A stretch of 64,000 nt of DNA from G963666705 sp963666705. Its GTDB lineage: Bacteria > Pseudomonadota > Alphaproteobacteria > CADEGL01. Of this stretch, positions 16,001 to 24,953 are shown piece by piece. The first letter of the stretch is position 1, and every line of letters begins with the position of its first letter. Where the stretch lies: assembly GCA_963666705.2 (NCBI GenBank), contig CAXXKO010000009.1, positions 62,001-126,000 on the forward strand. The letters are read 5' to 3'. The position numbers were made by a program, and so were the translations under genes. Under the pieces are notes generated by a model. It made no database searches. It was not told the origin of the DNA and saw only the letters and a program-made list of their open reading frames with translations.

Positions 16001-16312
16001 CTAAGCGTGCGGCCCGGGCCGCGCGAGGGACGCGCAGAGGTCGACGACCACGGCGCGGACGGCGCGGTGGAGGGGGGTCGGGGCGTAACGGAAGGCCACC
16101 TTGCAGCCGTCGGGCGACACGGGATCGGTGGCCTCGCGCGAATCGTCGATGGAGCCCGTGAGGACCAGCTCGCGGCCGCGCGCCGAGATCAGCCAGCCCT
16201 CGTCCGGCCCCGCCTCGGCGCCCATCAGGCGCCAGCGGCTGGCGATCACGAACCAGCCCGCGCGCGTCGGGTAACGGCCCTTGACGGTCATGCCGTCCGG
16301 GCCTTCGGGCAT
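16001..16312 (-). pseudogene. C-terminal part of interrupted lipoprotein gene
   Basis: This 103-codon stretch is in the same frame as the lipoprotein upstream and separated from it by a single TAG codon and 12 sense codons (WLWPSGVTEATC). It continues the same Gly/Pro-rich style (VKGRYPTRAGWFVIASRWRL). ATG at 16312 has no ribosome binding site, so independent translation is unlikely. It is best read as the 3' end of one gene of about 352 codons. Confidence 0.55.
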
Positions 16313-16348
16313 GCAGGTGGCCTCGGTGACCCCGCTCGGCCACAGCCA

Positions 16349-17056
16349 CTACGCGGGCGCCGCACAACCGCCGGCGGCGGACGATGCTCCCTGGCCCGGG
16401 TCGGGCACCACGAGATAGGCGCCGCGATGCGGGTAGTGGCGGACCGCGGGAAGCGCCCCGCCGGGGGGAGGGTCCGGGATCGCGAGCTGAAGCTCCTTGC
16501 CGTCCGGCGGCAGGAGCCGCATCCCCGGCATGCCGTCGCCGCCCGCGACCAGGAAGCCGTCCTTCGCGCGCAGCGGGATCCATGCCCGGCCTCTGGCCCT
16601 GGCGGGCGGTGCGAGGAAGTCGCATCTCAGCGGCGTGAACGCGAGGGATGCCGGGTGGGCGTCCGGGAAGGTATAGGGCGTTTCCTTGCCGATGGGGCCG
16701 AACATGAGAACGAACCGGCGCGGGCTCCCGACACCGGTACCGAGCGCGCGCTTGTAGAACAGGTTGCCATCCGCATAGCACGGCCGCGATGCGCGGTCGT
16801 GCAGCCGGTCGACCCCGCCGCCGATGTGCCAAAGATAGATGCCTTTTTCGATATGCTCGCGGTCGTCGCCAACCCAGTAGACCGGCGCCGCGTCGAGCGC
16901 CATGGCCTCGTCCGTCTCGATGACGCGCCAGGTGGCCGAGGCGACGTGGACCCGGTCGGGCGCCAGGTTGTCCACGATGATCGGCGCCGAGGAGCAGCCG
17001 CCGAGCGCCGCGGCGATCAGGAGACTGGAAAGCATTCTTCGCCTGGCCGGGATCAT
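16349..17056 (-). CDS. Hypothetical lipoprotein, ended by in-frame amber codon
   Basis: The 235-residue product starts with a lipoprotein signal peptide (MIPARRRMLSSLLIAAALGG then CSS; lipobox Leu-Gly-Gly-Cys). No known domain is recognised in the mature part, which holds several aromatic-rich strands (YLWHIGGGVDRL, RFVLMFGPIGKETPYTF). A GGGAGG site lies 6-8 nt before ATG. The stop TAG appears premature because the frame stays open for another 115 codons with similar composition. A family A element lies 40 bp upstream of the start and may have displaced or altered its promoter. Confidence 0.65.
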   Translation of the reverse strand: MIPARRRMLSSLLIAAALGGCSSAPIIVDNLAPDRVHVASATWRVIETDEAMALDAAPVYWVGDDREHIEKGIYLWHIGGGVDRLHDRASRPCYADGNLFYKRALGTGVGSPRRFVLMFGPIGKETPYTFPDAHPASLAFTPLRCDFLAPPARARGRAWIPLRAKDGFLVAGGDGMPGMRLLPPDGKELQLAIPDPPPGGALPAVRHYPHRGAYLVVPDPGQGASSAAGGCAAPA

Positions 17057-17095
17057 TCCCCACCTCCCACGAACGATGCCCCCATCACGGTGATA

Positions 17096-17365
17096 CTAGT
17101 ACCCACTTTCATAATTCCGTGTGCCATACGACGGCGCCCCGAGGTTCCCGGCTAGGAGGGTGGCGCGCCGTGATGCCGGGGCATCACAAGCGGCGCGCGA
17201 CGACGACCGGGGGCCTCGGGGCGCCGCCCTACGGGTCGCTTTTCCCGCCCCCTCGGGGCGTCGAGGGTGCTTGACGATGCCCCGGCATCGTCGGCGCGCG
17301 CCCTCCTACCGAGGAGACGGGAAAAGCGATCGCATGGCGCACGGAATTATGAAAGTGGATACTAG
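17096..17365 (+). mobile_element. Family A palindromic element, copy A2 (270 bp)
   Basis: This copy has the same 270-bp length, CTAG borders, inverted repeats and two-arm fold as A1, in the same orientation, with scattered substitutions that mostly keep or restore pairing (for example GATGCCCCGGCATC is intact). It separates the lipoprotein gene start from the end of the CoA transferase gene. Confidence 0.85.
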
Positions 17366-17391
17366 CGCACCGCGCCGGCGCGCGCACGCCG

Positions 17392-18573
17392 TCAGCCCTC
17401 GCCCGCCGGGATGATCCCGCGCGCGCGGAGGCGGTCGATGTCGTCGCGGCCGAGGCCGAGGCCGGTCAGAACTTCCGCCGTATGGGCGCCGAGGGCCGGG
17501 GCCGCCCGCGGATCGAGCGCGGCCTCGTCCGTGCCGGGGACGTTCACCGCCGGGACCCGGCCGACTCCGTCCTGGTCGAGCCAGCCGACGGCGCCCACCG
17601 CGGCCACATGGGGGTCGGCCAGGAACTCCGTATAGGTGTTGGCGGGGGCGCTCATGATGCCCTTGGCGACCAGGAGCGCGCTCCACTCGGCCGCGTCCCG
17701 GGTGCCGAGGCGCGCGTCGAGGAGGGCGTCGAGTGCATCGGCGTTCCGCATCCTGTCCCAGTTGCTGGCGAAACGGGGGTCGTCCGCCAGCTCGGGGCAA
17801 TCGAGGGCCGCGCACAGCCGCTCGAACTGGCCCTGGCGGATGGTCGCCACACCGATGGCGCGGTCGCGCGCCTGGTAGAGGCCCACGGGCATGTATTGCT
17901 CGGGCGGCGGGTCGCCCTCGTCCAGGTGGTACTCGAGGATGCGCGTGGCCTGGAAGGCGCCGGCACTCGCCATCAGGGAGACGTCGAAGCGGCGCCCGCC
18001 GCCGCCCCGCTCGCGCGCGTAGAGGGCGGTGGAGACGTTCTGGAAGGCATACATCCCGGCCGCGGTGTCGATGGGGATGGTGCGCACCTTGTGGGGCACA
18101 CCGTCCTTGCCCCGGTTGAAGTCGGCCATGCCCGTGAAGGCCTGGAGGATCGCGTCCGTCGCGGGCCGGTCGCGGTAGGGCCCGGCCTGGCCGTAGCCCG
18201 TGATCGAGACGTAGATCACATCCGGGTTGCGCGCGCTGACGGCGCCGTGGCCGAAGCCCAGGCGATCGGCGATGCCGGGGCGGAAGCTCTCGATGACCAC
18301 ATCGGCCCCGGCGGCGAGGCGGCCGGCGATGTCCCGGCCGTCCGCGTGCTTGAGGTCGATGGCGACGCTGCGCTTGCCCCGGTTGACGGCCAGGAAGACG
18401 GGTGAGACGGCGCGCGGCTTCTTGCCCAGGGGGCGGGCCCAGTCGCCCTCCAGCGGCTCGACCTTGACCACGTCGGCGCCGTAGAGGGCGAGGAGCTGGC
18501 CGCAATAGGGGCCGGCCACGCCCTGGCTGAAGTCGGCGACGCGGAGGTCGCTGAAGGGCCGAAAAGCATCCAT
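17392..18573 (-). CDS. CaiB/BaiF-type (class III) CoA transferase
   Basis: This 393-residue single-domain enzyme transfers CoA between carboxylic acids. Family marks are DFSQGVAGPYCGQLLALYGA, the ADVVKVEPLEGDWARPLG substrate loop, LNRGK-like AVNRGKRSVAIDLKH, ADVVIESFRPG and the nucleophile region PATDAILQAFTGMADFN, where the aspartate forms the CoA thioester. It is too short to be the two-domain DMSP lyase DddD. It is divergent from the MttB-family gene, with 212 bp between them, so shared regulation of osmolyte catabolism is plausible. The acid substrate is unknown. The start is the ATG before DAFRPF. Confidence 0.87.
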   Translation of the reverse strand: MDAFRPFSDLRVADFSQGVAGPYCGQLLALYGADVVKVEPLEGDWARPLGKKPRAVSPVFLAVNRGKRSVAIDLKHADGRDIAGRLAAGADVVIESFRPGIADRLGFGHGAVSARNPDVIYVSITGYGQAGPYRDRPATDAILQAFTGMADFNRGKDGVPHKVRTIPIDTAAGMYAFQNVSTALYARERGGGGRRFDVSLMASAGAFQATRILEYHLDEGDPPPEQYMPVGLYQARDRAIGVATIRQGQFERLCAALDCPELADDPRFASNWDRMRNADALDALLDARLGTRDAAEWSALLVAKGIMSAPANTYTEFLADPHVAAVGAVGWLDQDGVGRVPAVNVPGTDEAALDPRAAPALGAHTAEVLTGLGLGRDDIDRLRARGIIPAGEG

Positions 18574-18785
18574 CTCAAGCTCGCGAGGCGCGGGGGACGG
18601 CCTATCCTGGCGCACTGTCGCGCCAGCGGGACAGACTAATGGAAAGCTCTCCTCCAGCAAGGGCCGCATGGGACGTGCTTGCGTGCCCTGGCGAAATATC
18701 GCTGTCGGCATCCGGGCGGTTGAGCATAGAGTGCCGGCAACGGGGCGAGGTTCATCTTGACCGAAAGAGTACCAACGGGGGCGCG

Positions 18786-20339
18786 GTGAGAAGAGGAAAC
18801 CGGCCACGGCGCGCTGCACCGTCGGCGACGATCCAGCAGCCGCCCTTCCGGCGCTTGCGCATCCCCTATCCGGTCTACGAGATCGCCAGCGCCGACGAGG
18901 TCGAGAGCATCCACCAGGCCTCCCTCGACGTGCTCGAGGAAATCGGCATCAACTTCCTGCTCGACGAGGCGCGCGACATCCTGAAGGACGCGGGTGCCGA
19001 GGTGACGCTGGGCGAGACGCGGGTCCGCTTCGACCGGGATATGGTCGAGGCGGCGGTCGCCAAGGCGCCGGCCACCTTCAAGGCGTACGCGCGCAACCCG
19101 GCCCACGACCTCGAATTCGGCGGCAACGCGATCAATTTCGGCCTGGTATCGAGCCCCCCCAACGCGAGCGACCTGGAGGGCGGCCGGCGGACGGGCAACT
19201 TCGCCGATTTCCAGGACTTCATCCGCCTCGGCCAGGGCGTCAACGTCGTCCACCAGATCGGCGGCTATCCGGTGGAGCCCGTCGACCTCCACCCCGCCAT
19301 CCGCCACCTGGAGGCGGAGCGGGCGGTCATCCGGCTCTCGGACAAGCTCGCCGCCGGCTATTGCCTGGGGCGCGAGCGCATCCGCGATTCGATCGAGATG
19401 GCGCGCATCGCCCGCGGCGTCGATTCCGAGCGCCTGGTGAACGAGCCCAGCATCTTCACGGTGGTCAACGCGAACTCGCCCCTGCAGTACGATGCGCCCA
19501 TGCTGATCGGCATCATCGAGATGGCGCGCCATGGCCAGCCCGTGACCATCACGCCCTTCACCCTCTCAGGCGCCATGGCGCCGGTGACGGTGGCCGGCGC
19601 GCTCGTCCAACAGAACGCCGAGGCGCTGGCGGGCATCGCCTTCTCGCAACTCGTCCGCCCGGGCGCGCCCATCATCTATGGCGGCTTTACCTCGAACGTC
19701 GACATGAAGTCCGGCGCGCCTGCCTTCGGCACGCCCGAGTACGCCAAGGCCGTCCTGATCGGCGGCCAGCTCGCCCGGCGCTGCGGCGTGCCCTACCGCT
19801 CCTCCAACGTCAACGCGTCCAACGCGCCCGACGCGCAGTCGGCGTATGAATCCCAGATGTCCCTGTGGCCCTGCCTCCTCGCCCACACCAATTTGGTGAA
19901 GCACGCGGCGGGCTGGCTCGAGGGCGGCCTCTGCGCGTCCTTCGAGAAGGTGGTCATCGACGCCGAGATGCTGGGCATGGTGGCCGCTTTCCTCGATCCC
20001 GTCGCCATGGGGGAGGAGGACCTCGCCCTCTCGGCCATGCGCGAGGTCGGGCCGGGCGGGCATTATTTCGGCTGCGCGCATACGCTTGCAAGGTACGAGA
20101 CGGCGTTCTATGCGCCGCTGCTCTCGGACTGGCGCAACTTCGAAACCTGGGAGGAAGCCGGCAAGGTGGACGCGACCTGGCGCGCCCACGCCCTCTACAA
20201 GCGCCTGCTGGCCGAGTACGAGGCGCCGCCCCTCGACCCCGCGATCGCCGACGAGCTCGACGACTATGTCGATAGGCGCATCGCCGAGGGCGGCATTAAG
20301 ACCGATTTCGGCGCCCCGGGGAAAGGCTCGCGGGCGTGA
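18786..20339 (+). CDS. Trimethylamine methyltransferase (MttB) family protein
   Basis: The 517-residue product matches the non-pyrrolysine MttB superfamily: RRLRIPYPVYEIASADEVES near the start, repeated TIM-barrel strands, GGFTSNVDMKSGAPAFGTPE and a C-terminal GCAHTLARYETAFYAPLLSD. Such enzymes move methyl groups from quaternary amines (glycine betaine, carnitine, proline betaine) or related compounds to a corrinoid protein. No corrinoid protein gene is adjacent. A GTG start gives the usual length. The next gene overlaps its stop by 4 nt (GTGA), so the FAD/GcvT protein is a translationally coupled partner. Confidence 0.87.
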   Translation: MRRGNRPRRAAPSATIQQPPFRRLRIPYPVYEIASADEVESIHQASLDVLEEIGINFLLDEARDILKDAGAEVTLGETRVRFDRDMVEAAVAKAPATFKAYARNPAHDLEFGGNAINFGLVSSPPNASDLEGGRRTGNFADFQDFIRLGQGVNVVHQIGGYPVEPVDLHPAIRHLEAERAVIRLSDKLAAGYCLGRERIRDSIEMARIARGVDSERLVNEPSIFTVVNANSPLQYDAPMLIGIIEMARHGQPVTITPFTLSGAMAPVTVAGALVQQNAEALAGIAFSQLVRPGAPIIYGGFTSNVDMKSGAPAFGTPEYAKAVLIGGQLARRCGVPYRSSNVNASNAPDAQSAYESQMSLWPCLLAHTNLVKHAAGWLEGGLCASFEKVVIDAEMLGMVAAFLDPVAMGEEDLALSAMREVGPGGHYFGCAHTLARYETAFYAPLLSDWRNFETWEEAGKVDATWRAHALYKRLLAEYEAPPLDPAIADELDDYVDRRIAEGGIKTDFGAPGKGSRA

Positions 20340-22750
20340 AGTCCCACGCCCGCGTCGTGGTCATCGGCGGCGGTGTCGTGGGCTGCAGCGTCCTCTACCA
20401 CCTGACCAGGTATGGCTGGCGCGACGTCATGCTGGTCGAGCGCTCCGAGCTCACCTCGGGCTCCACCTGGCACGCCGCCGGCGGCTTCCACACCCTCAAC
20501 GCCGACCCCAACATCGCGGCGCTCCAGGGCTACACCATCCAGCTCTACAAGGAGCTCGAGGAGATCAGCGGCGAGGCTTGCGGCCTCCACCACGTGGGCG
20601 GCATCACCCTTGCCTCTACGCCCGACCGCATGGACTTCCTGAAGGCGGAGGTGGCAAAGCACCGCACCATGGACATGGACACCCGCATCGTCGGGCCGGC
20701 CGAGATCGCCGAGATGGTGCCCGTGATCGACACGGCGGGCGTGATCGGCGGGCTCTACGATCCGTTGGACGGGCACCTCGACCCCACGGGCACGACGAAC
20801 GCCTATGCCAAGGCGGCGCGCCTGCAGGGGGCCGAGATCAGTCTGCGCAACCCGGTCATCGAGCTGAACCCGCGCGCGGACGGCGCCTGGGACGTGGCGA
20901 CCCAGGACGGCACGATTGTGGCCGAGCACGTGGTCAACGCCGCCGGCCTGTGGGCGCGGGAGGTCGGGGCGCTCGCGGGCTTGGCACTGCCGTGCCTGCC
21001 CATGGAACACCAGTACATGGTCACCGACGACATCCCCGAGATCTACGAGCGCGAGGTGGAGATCCCGCACGTCATCGATACCGAGGGCGAGAGCTATCTG
21101 CGCCAGGAGGGGCGCGGCCTGGTCCTCGGCGTCTACGAGCAGGACTGCCGGCACTGGGCGCTCGACGGCACGCCGCTCGATTTCGGGCACGAGCTGCTGC
21201 CCACCGACCTCGACCGCATGATGGACAAGCTCGAAGTGGCCTATCACCGCTACCCGTGCCTGCGGGAAGCCGGCATCAAGCGGGTGATCAACGGCGGCAT
21301 GGTTTTCGTGCCCGACGGCAACCCACTGGTCGGGCCAGTGCCGGGCCTGCGCGGCTACTGGTGCGCCTGCGCCGTCATGGCCGGCTTCAGCCAGGGCGGC
21401 GGGGTGGGCCGCACGGTGGCGGAATGGATGATCGAGGGCGAGCCCTCGGCCAACGTCTTCGCCATGGACGTGGCCCGCTTCGGCGACTGGTGCACCAAGC
21501 CCTATACGGTCGCCAAGACGCGCGAGAACTACCAGCGCCGCTTCGCCATCTCCTACCCCAACGAGGAGCTGCCGGCTGGCCGGCCCCTGCTGAAGACGCC
21601 GGCCTACGATGTCTGGGATGCCGGCAATGCCGTCTTCGGGGCGGCCTACGGGCTCGAGCATGTGAACTATTTCGCAGCCAAGGGCGAGGAAGCGGTCGAG
21701 GTGCCGAGCTTCCGCCGCTCGAACGCCTTCGCCGCCGTGGGCGCGGAGTGCCGCGCCGTGCGCACGGCCGTCGGCATCAACGAGATCCACAACTTCTCCA
21801 GGTTCGAGGTGACGGGGCCGGGGGCCGAGGCCTGGCTCAGCCGTATGCTCGCGAACCACATGCCCGCGGCGGGGCGCATCGTCCTGAGCCCCATGCTGAG
21901 CCCGAAAGGCCGCCTCATCGGGGACTTCACGGTGGTGCGCCTCGAGCCCGAGCGGTTCCGCCTCACCGGCTCCTATCTGGCCCAGGCCTATCACATGCGC
22001 TGGCTCCAATCCCATTTGCCGGAGAGCGGCGTGGCGGTGCGCAACGTCTCGGCCGAACAGATCGGCTTCCAGATCGCTGGCCCGAAGGCGCGCGAGATGC
22101 TGGCACGCGCGACGGCGGCGGACGTCTCGGGTGCCGCCCTCCCCTTCCTCCACGCCTGCGAGATGCTGGTGGGCAACTGCCCCGCGACCGTATGCCGCCT
22201 CTCCTTCACGGGCGACCTCGGCTACGAGATCATCGTCGATGCCGGGCATCAGCTGGCGCTTCACGAGGCGCTCACGGCGGCCGGGGCGGAGCTCGGCCTG
22301 CGGCCCTTCGGCATGCGGGCGATGATGAGCCTGCGGCTCGAGAAATCCTTCGGCGCCTGGCTGCGCGAATACAGGCCCGACTACACCCCGGCCGAGACCG
22401 GGCTCGACCGCTTCGTCGATTTCACCAAGGGGGATTTCATCGGCCGCGACGCGGCGCTGCGGGAGCAGGCATTCCCGCCGCCGCGCCGCCTGACCACCCT
22501 GGTGGTGGATGCGGCCGACGCCGATGTCTGGGGCGACGAGCCGGTCTTCGAGGACGGCGAAGTCGTTGGCTTCGCCACCTCGGGCGGTTACGCCCACTAT
22601 GTGGGGAAGAGCGTGGCGCTCGCGCTTGTGCCGCGGGACGGAATCGCCGAGGGGGCGGAATTCGAGGTCGAGATCCTGGGCGAGATGCGGCCCGCCACCC
22701 TCGCGACCCGGCCGCTCTTCGACCCCGGGGGCGAACGCATGCGGGGCTGA
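20336..22750 (+). CDS. FAD/GcvT fusion dehydrogenase (dimethylglycine/sarcosine dehydrogenase family)
   Basis: This 804-residue two-domain protein has an FAD amine-oxidase domain (about 1-400; VVIGGGVVGCSVLYHLT) and a C-terminal aminomethyltransferase-like domain (about 440-800; NFSRFEVTGPGAEAWLSR, LSPKGR, GDLGYEI, RLEKSFGAW). His46 in GSTWHAAGGF matches the residue that binds FAD covalently in dimethylglycine and sarcosine dehydrogenases. The family oxidatively demethylates N-methyl glycines and passes the C1 unit to tetrahydrofolate. The GTG start overlaps the MttB-family stop. Position between MttB and DddP suggests a dimethylated product of a betaine or related osmolyte as substrate. Confidence 0.88.
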   Translation: MKSHARVVVIGGGVVGCSVLYHLTRYGWRDVMLVERSELTSGSTWHAAGGFHTLNADPNIAALQGYTIQLYKELEEISGEACGLHHVGGITLASTPDRMDFLKAEVAKHRTMDMDTRIVGPAEIAEMVPVIDTAGVIGGLYDPLDGHLDPTGTTNAYAKAARLQGAEISLRNPVIELNPRADGAWDVATQDGTIVAEHVVNAAGLWAREVGALAGLALPCLPMEHQYMVTDDIPEIYEREVEIPHVIDTEGESYLRQEGRGLVLGVYEQDCRHWALDGTPLDFGHELLPTDLDRMMDKLEVAYHRYPCLREAGIKRVINGGMVFVPDGNPLVGPVPGLRGYWCACAVMAGFSQGGGVGRTVAEWMIEGEPSANVFAMDVARFGDWCTKPYTVAKTRENYQRRFAISYPNEELPAGRPLLKTPAYDVWDAGNAVFGAAYGLEHVNYFAAKGEEAVEVPSFRRSNAFAAVGAECRAVRTAVGINEIHNFSRFEVTGPGAEAWLSRMLANHMPAAGRIVLSPMLSPKGRLIGDFTVVRLEPERFRLTGSYLAQAYHMRWLQSHLPESGVAVRNVSAEQIGFQIAGPKAREMLARATAADVSGAALPFLHACEMLVGNCPATVCRLSFTGDLGYEIIVDAGHQLALHEALTAAGAELGLRPFGMRAMMSLRLEKSFGAWLREYRPDYTPAETGLDRFVDFTKGDFIGRDAALREQAFPPPRRLTTLVVDAADADVWGDEPVFEDGEVVGFATSGGYAHYVGKSVALALVPRDGIAEGAEFEVEILGEMRPATLATRPLFDPGGERMRG

Positions 22751-22770
22751 GGCCGCGAGGAGGGAAGGAC

Positions 22771-24024
22771 ATGCCGATCGAGGCCGCCCAGGCCCGCACC
22801 AAGCAGGCTGCCGCGCGCCAGCACGGCGCCATGGAATACACCACGCCGCCCACGGACCTGGACGCGGTGCGGCTCTACCGCCTGGGGCGGGTGCGCGAGC
22901 AGCTCGTGGCGCGCGACTACGCGGGCGTCCTTCTCTTCGATCAGATCAACACCCGCCACGCCACGGATTCGACGGACATGCAGGTCTGGTGCGCCCATTA
23001 CGAGACGCGCTGCGTCTTCGTGCCGGCCGAGGGGCCGGTGGTGCTGTTCGACTACGCCAACCTGCCCCACCTGGCGGAGGGGCTGGTGACGGTGGATGAA
23101 TACCGGGTGCTCCCGGCCTTCTACTATTTCGGTGCCGGCCCCAACGGGCCGGACCTGGCGCGCAAGTTCGGCGACCAGATCGCCGCGCTGGTGCGCGCCC
23201 ATGGCGGCGGCAACCGCCGGCTCGCCGTCGACCGGCTCTCGCACATGGGCACCGACGCCATCCGTGCCCACGGCATCGCGCTCTTCGACGGCCTCGAGGT
23301 GATGGAGCACGCGCGCGCCATCAAGTCGGCTGGCGAGATCGCGCTGATGCGCGCTTCTATCGAGGCGTGCGAAGCGGGCATGCGGGCGATGGCCGCGGCA
23401 CTTCGCCCCGGCATCACCGAGAACGCCCTGTGGGCCAAGCTGCACGAAGCCAACATCGCGCTCGGTGGGGAGTGGATCGAGACCCGCCTCCTCTCCTCCG
23501 GCCCACGCACCAACCCCTGGTTCCGCGAATGCTCCATGCGCGGCATCGAGGCGGGGGACATGGTGAGCTTCGATACGGACCTCATCGGCCCCTACGGCTA
23601 CTGCGCCGACATCTCGCGCTCCTGGCGCTGCGGCGAGGGCAAGCCCGACGACGCCCAGCGCCGCCTCTACGCCGCCGCCCACGCGCAGATCCAGCACAAT
23701 ATCGGAATCTTGAAGCCCGGCATGAGCTTCCGCGAGGTGGCCGAAGCGGCCTGGCCGATCCCGGACGACTACCTCTCCAACCGCTACACCAGCCTCATCC
23801 ACGGCGTCGGCCTGGCCGACGAGTACCCGAACATCAAGCACCGGGTCGATTTCGCGGCCAAGGGCTATGACGGGATCGTCGAGCCCGGCATGACCCTCTG
23901 CGTCGAATCCTTCATCGGCGCCGAGGGCGGCAAGGAGGGTGTGAAGCTCGAGGAGCAGGTGCTGGTGACGGCGGACGGCGTCGAGGTGCTGTCAAGCTAC
24001 CCGTTCGAGGAGGGGTGGCTGTAG
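22771..24024 (+). CDS. dddP: DMSP lyase DddP (M24 metallopeptidase fold)
   Basis: The 417-residue protein has the creatinase/Xaa-Pro peptidase fold but carries the residue set and spacing of DddP, which cleaves dimethylsulfoniopropionate to acrylate and dimethyl sulfide. Metal ligands would be Asp268, Asp270, Asp280, His344, Glu379 and Glu394 (FDTDLIGPYGYCAD, IHGVG, VESF, LEEQV). Tyr339 and Asp350 occupy the places of the catalytic Tyr and general base. The relative spacing of all eight residues equals that of characterised marine DddP as I recall it. A strong GGAGGG site precedes ATG 20 nt after the FAD/GcvT gene, so it is co-transcribed. A related M24 lyase or peptidase is the alternative. 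Confidence 0.83.
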   Translation: MPIEAAQARTKQAAARQHGAMEYTTPPTDLDAVRLYRLGRVREQLVARDYAGVLLFDQINTRHATDSTDMQVWCAHYETRCVFVPAEGPVVLFDYANLPHLAEGLVTVDEYRVLPAFYYFGAGPNGPDLARKFGDQIAALVRAHGGGNRRLAVDRLSHMGTDAIRAHGIALFDGLEVMEHARAIKSAGEIALMRASIEACEAGMRAMAAALRPGITENALWAKLHEANIALGGEWIETRLLSSGPRTNPWFRECSMRGIEAGDMVSFDTDLIGPYGYCADISRSWRCGEGKPDDAQRRLYAAAHAQIQHNIGILKPGMSFREVAEAAWPIPDDYLSNRYTSLIHGVGLADEYPNIKHRVDFAAKGYDGIVEPGMTLCVESFIGAEGGKEGVKLEEQVLVTADGVEVLSSYPFEEGWL

Positions 24025-24050
24025 GGGTAGGCGTTTTGCCGGAGTCGTCT

Positions 24051-24094
24051 TTACAATGTATGTACGAATTCATATATACAATGTCATTACAATA
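24051..24094 (+). promoter_or_regulatory. AT-rich operator/promoter of toxin-antitoxin pair
   Basis: This unusually AT-rich stretch contains TACAATG at 24052 and 24077 and TACAATA at 24088, around TATGTACGAATTCATATATA, a partial palindrome. RHH antitoxins of this kind usually autoregulate through such repeats. Confidence 0.55.
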
Positions 24095-24123
24095 GACCGC
24101 GAATTCACGGGTATGAGGAGATC

Positions 24124-24420
24124 ATGGTTTCAAGCTCCCCAGGCAAGGCCACTCCCGGATCGTCGGAAACGATCAATCTCCGCGCTTCCTCGGAGCAAAA
24201 GGCGCTGATCGACCGCGCCGCCTCCCTCCTTGGTAAGACGCGCACGGATTTCATGCTGGAGAGCGCGCGTGAGGCGGCCGAGAACGCCTTGCTCGACCAA
24301 AGGCTGTTCCTGCTCGACGATGCCGCGTTCGAGGAGTTCGTTCGGCGCCTCGATGCGCCGGCCAAGCCTAACGAAGGACTGCGCCGCCTCATGGCCACGC
24401 CCGCGCCCTGGGAGCGGTGA
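24124..24420 (+). CDS. DUF1778 (TacA-like) ribbon-helix-helix antitoxin
   Basis: The 98-residue antitoxin has a DUF1778 RHH DNA-binding segment (ETINLRASSEQKALIDRAAS then LGKTRTDFMLESAREAAEN) and a C-terminal toxin-binding tail containing LLDDAAFEEFVRRLDAP and ending NEGLRRLMATPAPWE. It pairs with the GNAT toxin that overlaps its stop by 4 nt. It is expected to neutralise the acetyltransferase and repress its own promoter through the AT-rich repeats just upstream. A GAGGAG site precedes ATG. Confidence 0.9.
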   Translation: MVSSSPGKATPGSSETINLRASSEQKALIDRAASLLGKTRTDFMLESAREAAENALLDQRLFLLDDAAFEEFVRRLDAPAKPNEGLRRLMATPAPWER

Positions 24421-24935
24421 CCTCCCTACCCCCGCGACCGATCGCGCGGGACCACGACCTTTCGGCCTTCGATTGCGGCAGGCCGGTCCTCGACGACTGG
24501 CTCAAGCGACGAGCCCTCAGGAACGAGGAGTCGGGCGCATCGCGCACCTACGTCGTCTGCGAGCGAAACGAGGTCGTCGCCTATTACTGCCTCGCCAATG
24601 GCGCCGTCCTGCACCGGAACGCGCCCGGCCGCCTCCGGCGCAACATGCCCGACCCCATCCCGGTCATGGTCATCGGCCGGCTGGCCGTCCACCGGCGACT
24701 GCACGGTCAGGGCTTTGGCGCGAGCCTGCTGCGCGACGCCCTGATGCGTACCGCGAGCGCGGCGGAGATCGCCGGCATCCGCGCGGCGCTGGTCCATGCC
24801 CTCGACGAAGAAGCGGCGGCCTTCTACCGGCGGCACGGCTTCCTCGCCTCGCCAATGGATCCCTTGGTTTTGATGATGCCCCTCGCGACGGTGCGGGCCG
24901 CGATGGGCGATGCCGGTCCCGGTTCCCAGCCCTAA
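24417..24935 (+). CDS. GNAT-family acetyltransferase toxin (TacT-like)
   Basis: This 172-residue GNAT protein of the TacT/AtaT type acetylates the amino group of charged tRNA and thereby blocks translation. Family marks are the N-terminal FDCGRPVLDDWLKRRA segment, SRTYVVCERNEVVAYY, the acetyl-CoA loop VIGRLAVHRRLHGQGFGASL (Q-x-x-G-x-G/A) and FYRRHGFLASP with the catalytic Tyr. The GTG start overlaps the antitoxin stop (GTGA). The pair is inserted between dddP and the aminotransferase gene and may stabilise this locus. Confidence 0.9.
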   Translation: MTSLPPRPIARDHDLSAFDCGRPVLDDWLKRRALRNEESGASRTYVVCERNEVVAYYCLANGAVLHRNAPGRLRRNMPDPIPVMVIGRLAVHRRLHGQGFGASLLRDALMRTASAAEIAGIRAALVHALDEEAAAFYRRHGFLASPMDPLVLMMPLATVRAAMGDAGPGSQP

Positions 24936-24953
24936 AGACTAGGAAGCACCCCC

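Noticed and set aside
16349..16351. TAG as pyrrolysine codon
   Set aside because: No pyl genes or PYLIS-like signal are visible, and the only methyltransferase homologue here is of the non-pyrrolysine type. A nonsense mutation or sequence error is simpler.
15639..17063. 474-codon minus-strand frame covering the interrupted lipoprotein region
   Set aside because: It is in a different frame from the lipobox-bearing product, is extremely Arg/Pro-rich and also reads through the tRNA fragment (the RRDSNPRPRN pattern), a common false gene.
17392..18573. CoA transferase as DddD-type DMSP lyase
   Set aside because: DddD has two CaiB-like domains and about twice this length; this protein has one domain.
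20086..22770. Upstream extension of the dddP frame to over 1300 codons
   Set aside because: This portion is the +1 shadow of the FAD/GcvT gene; the DddP family start and ribosome binding site are at 22771.
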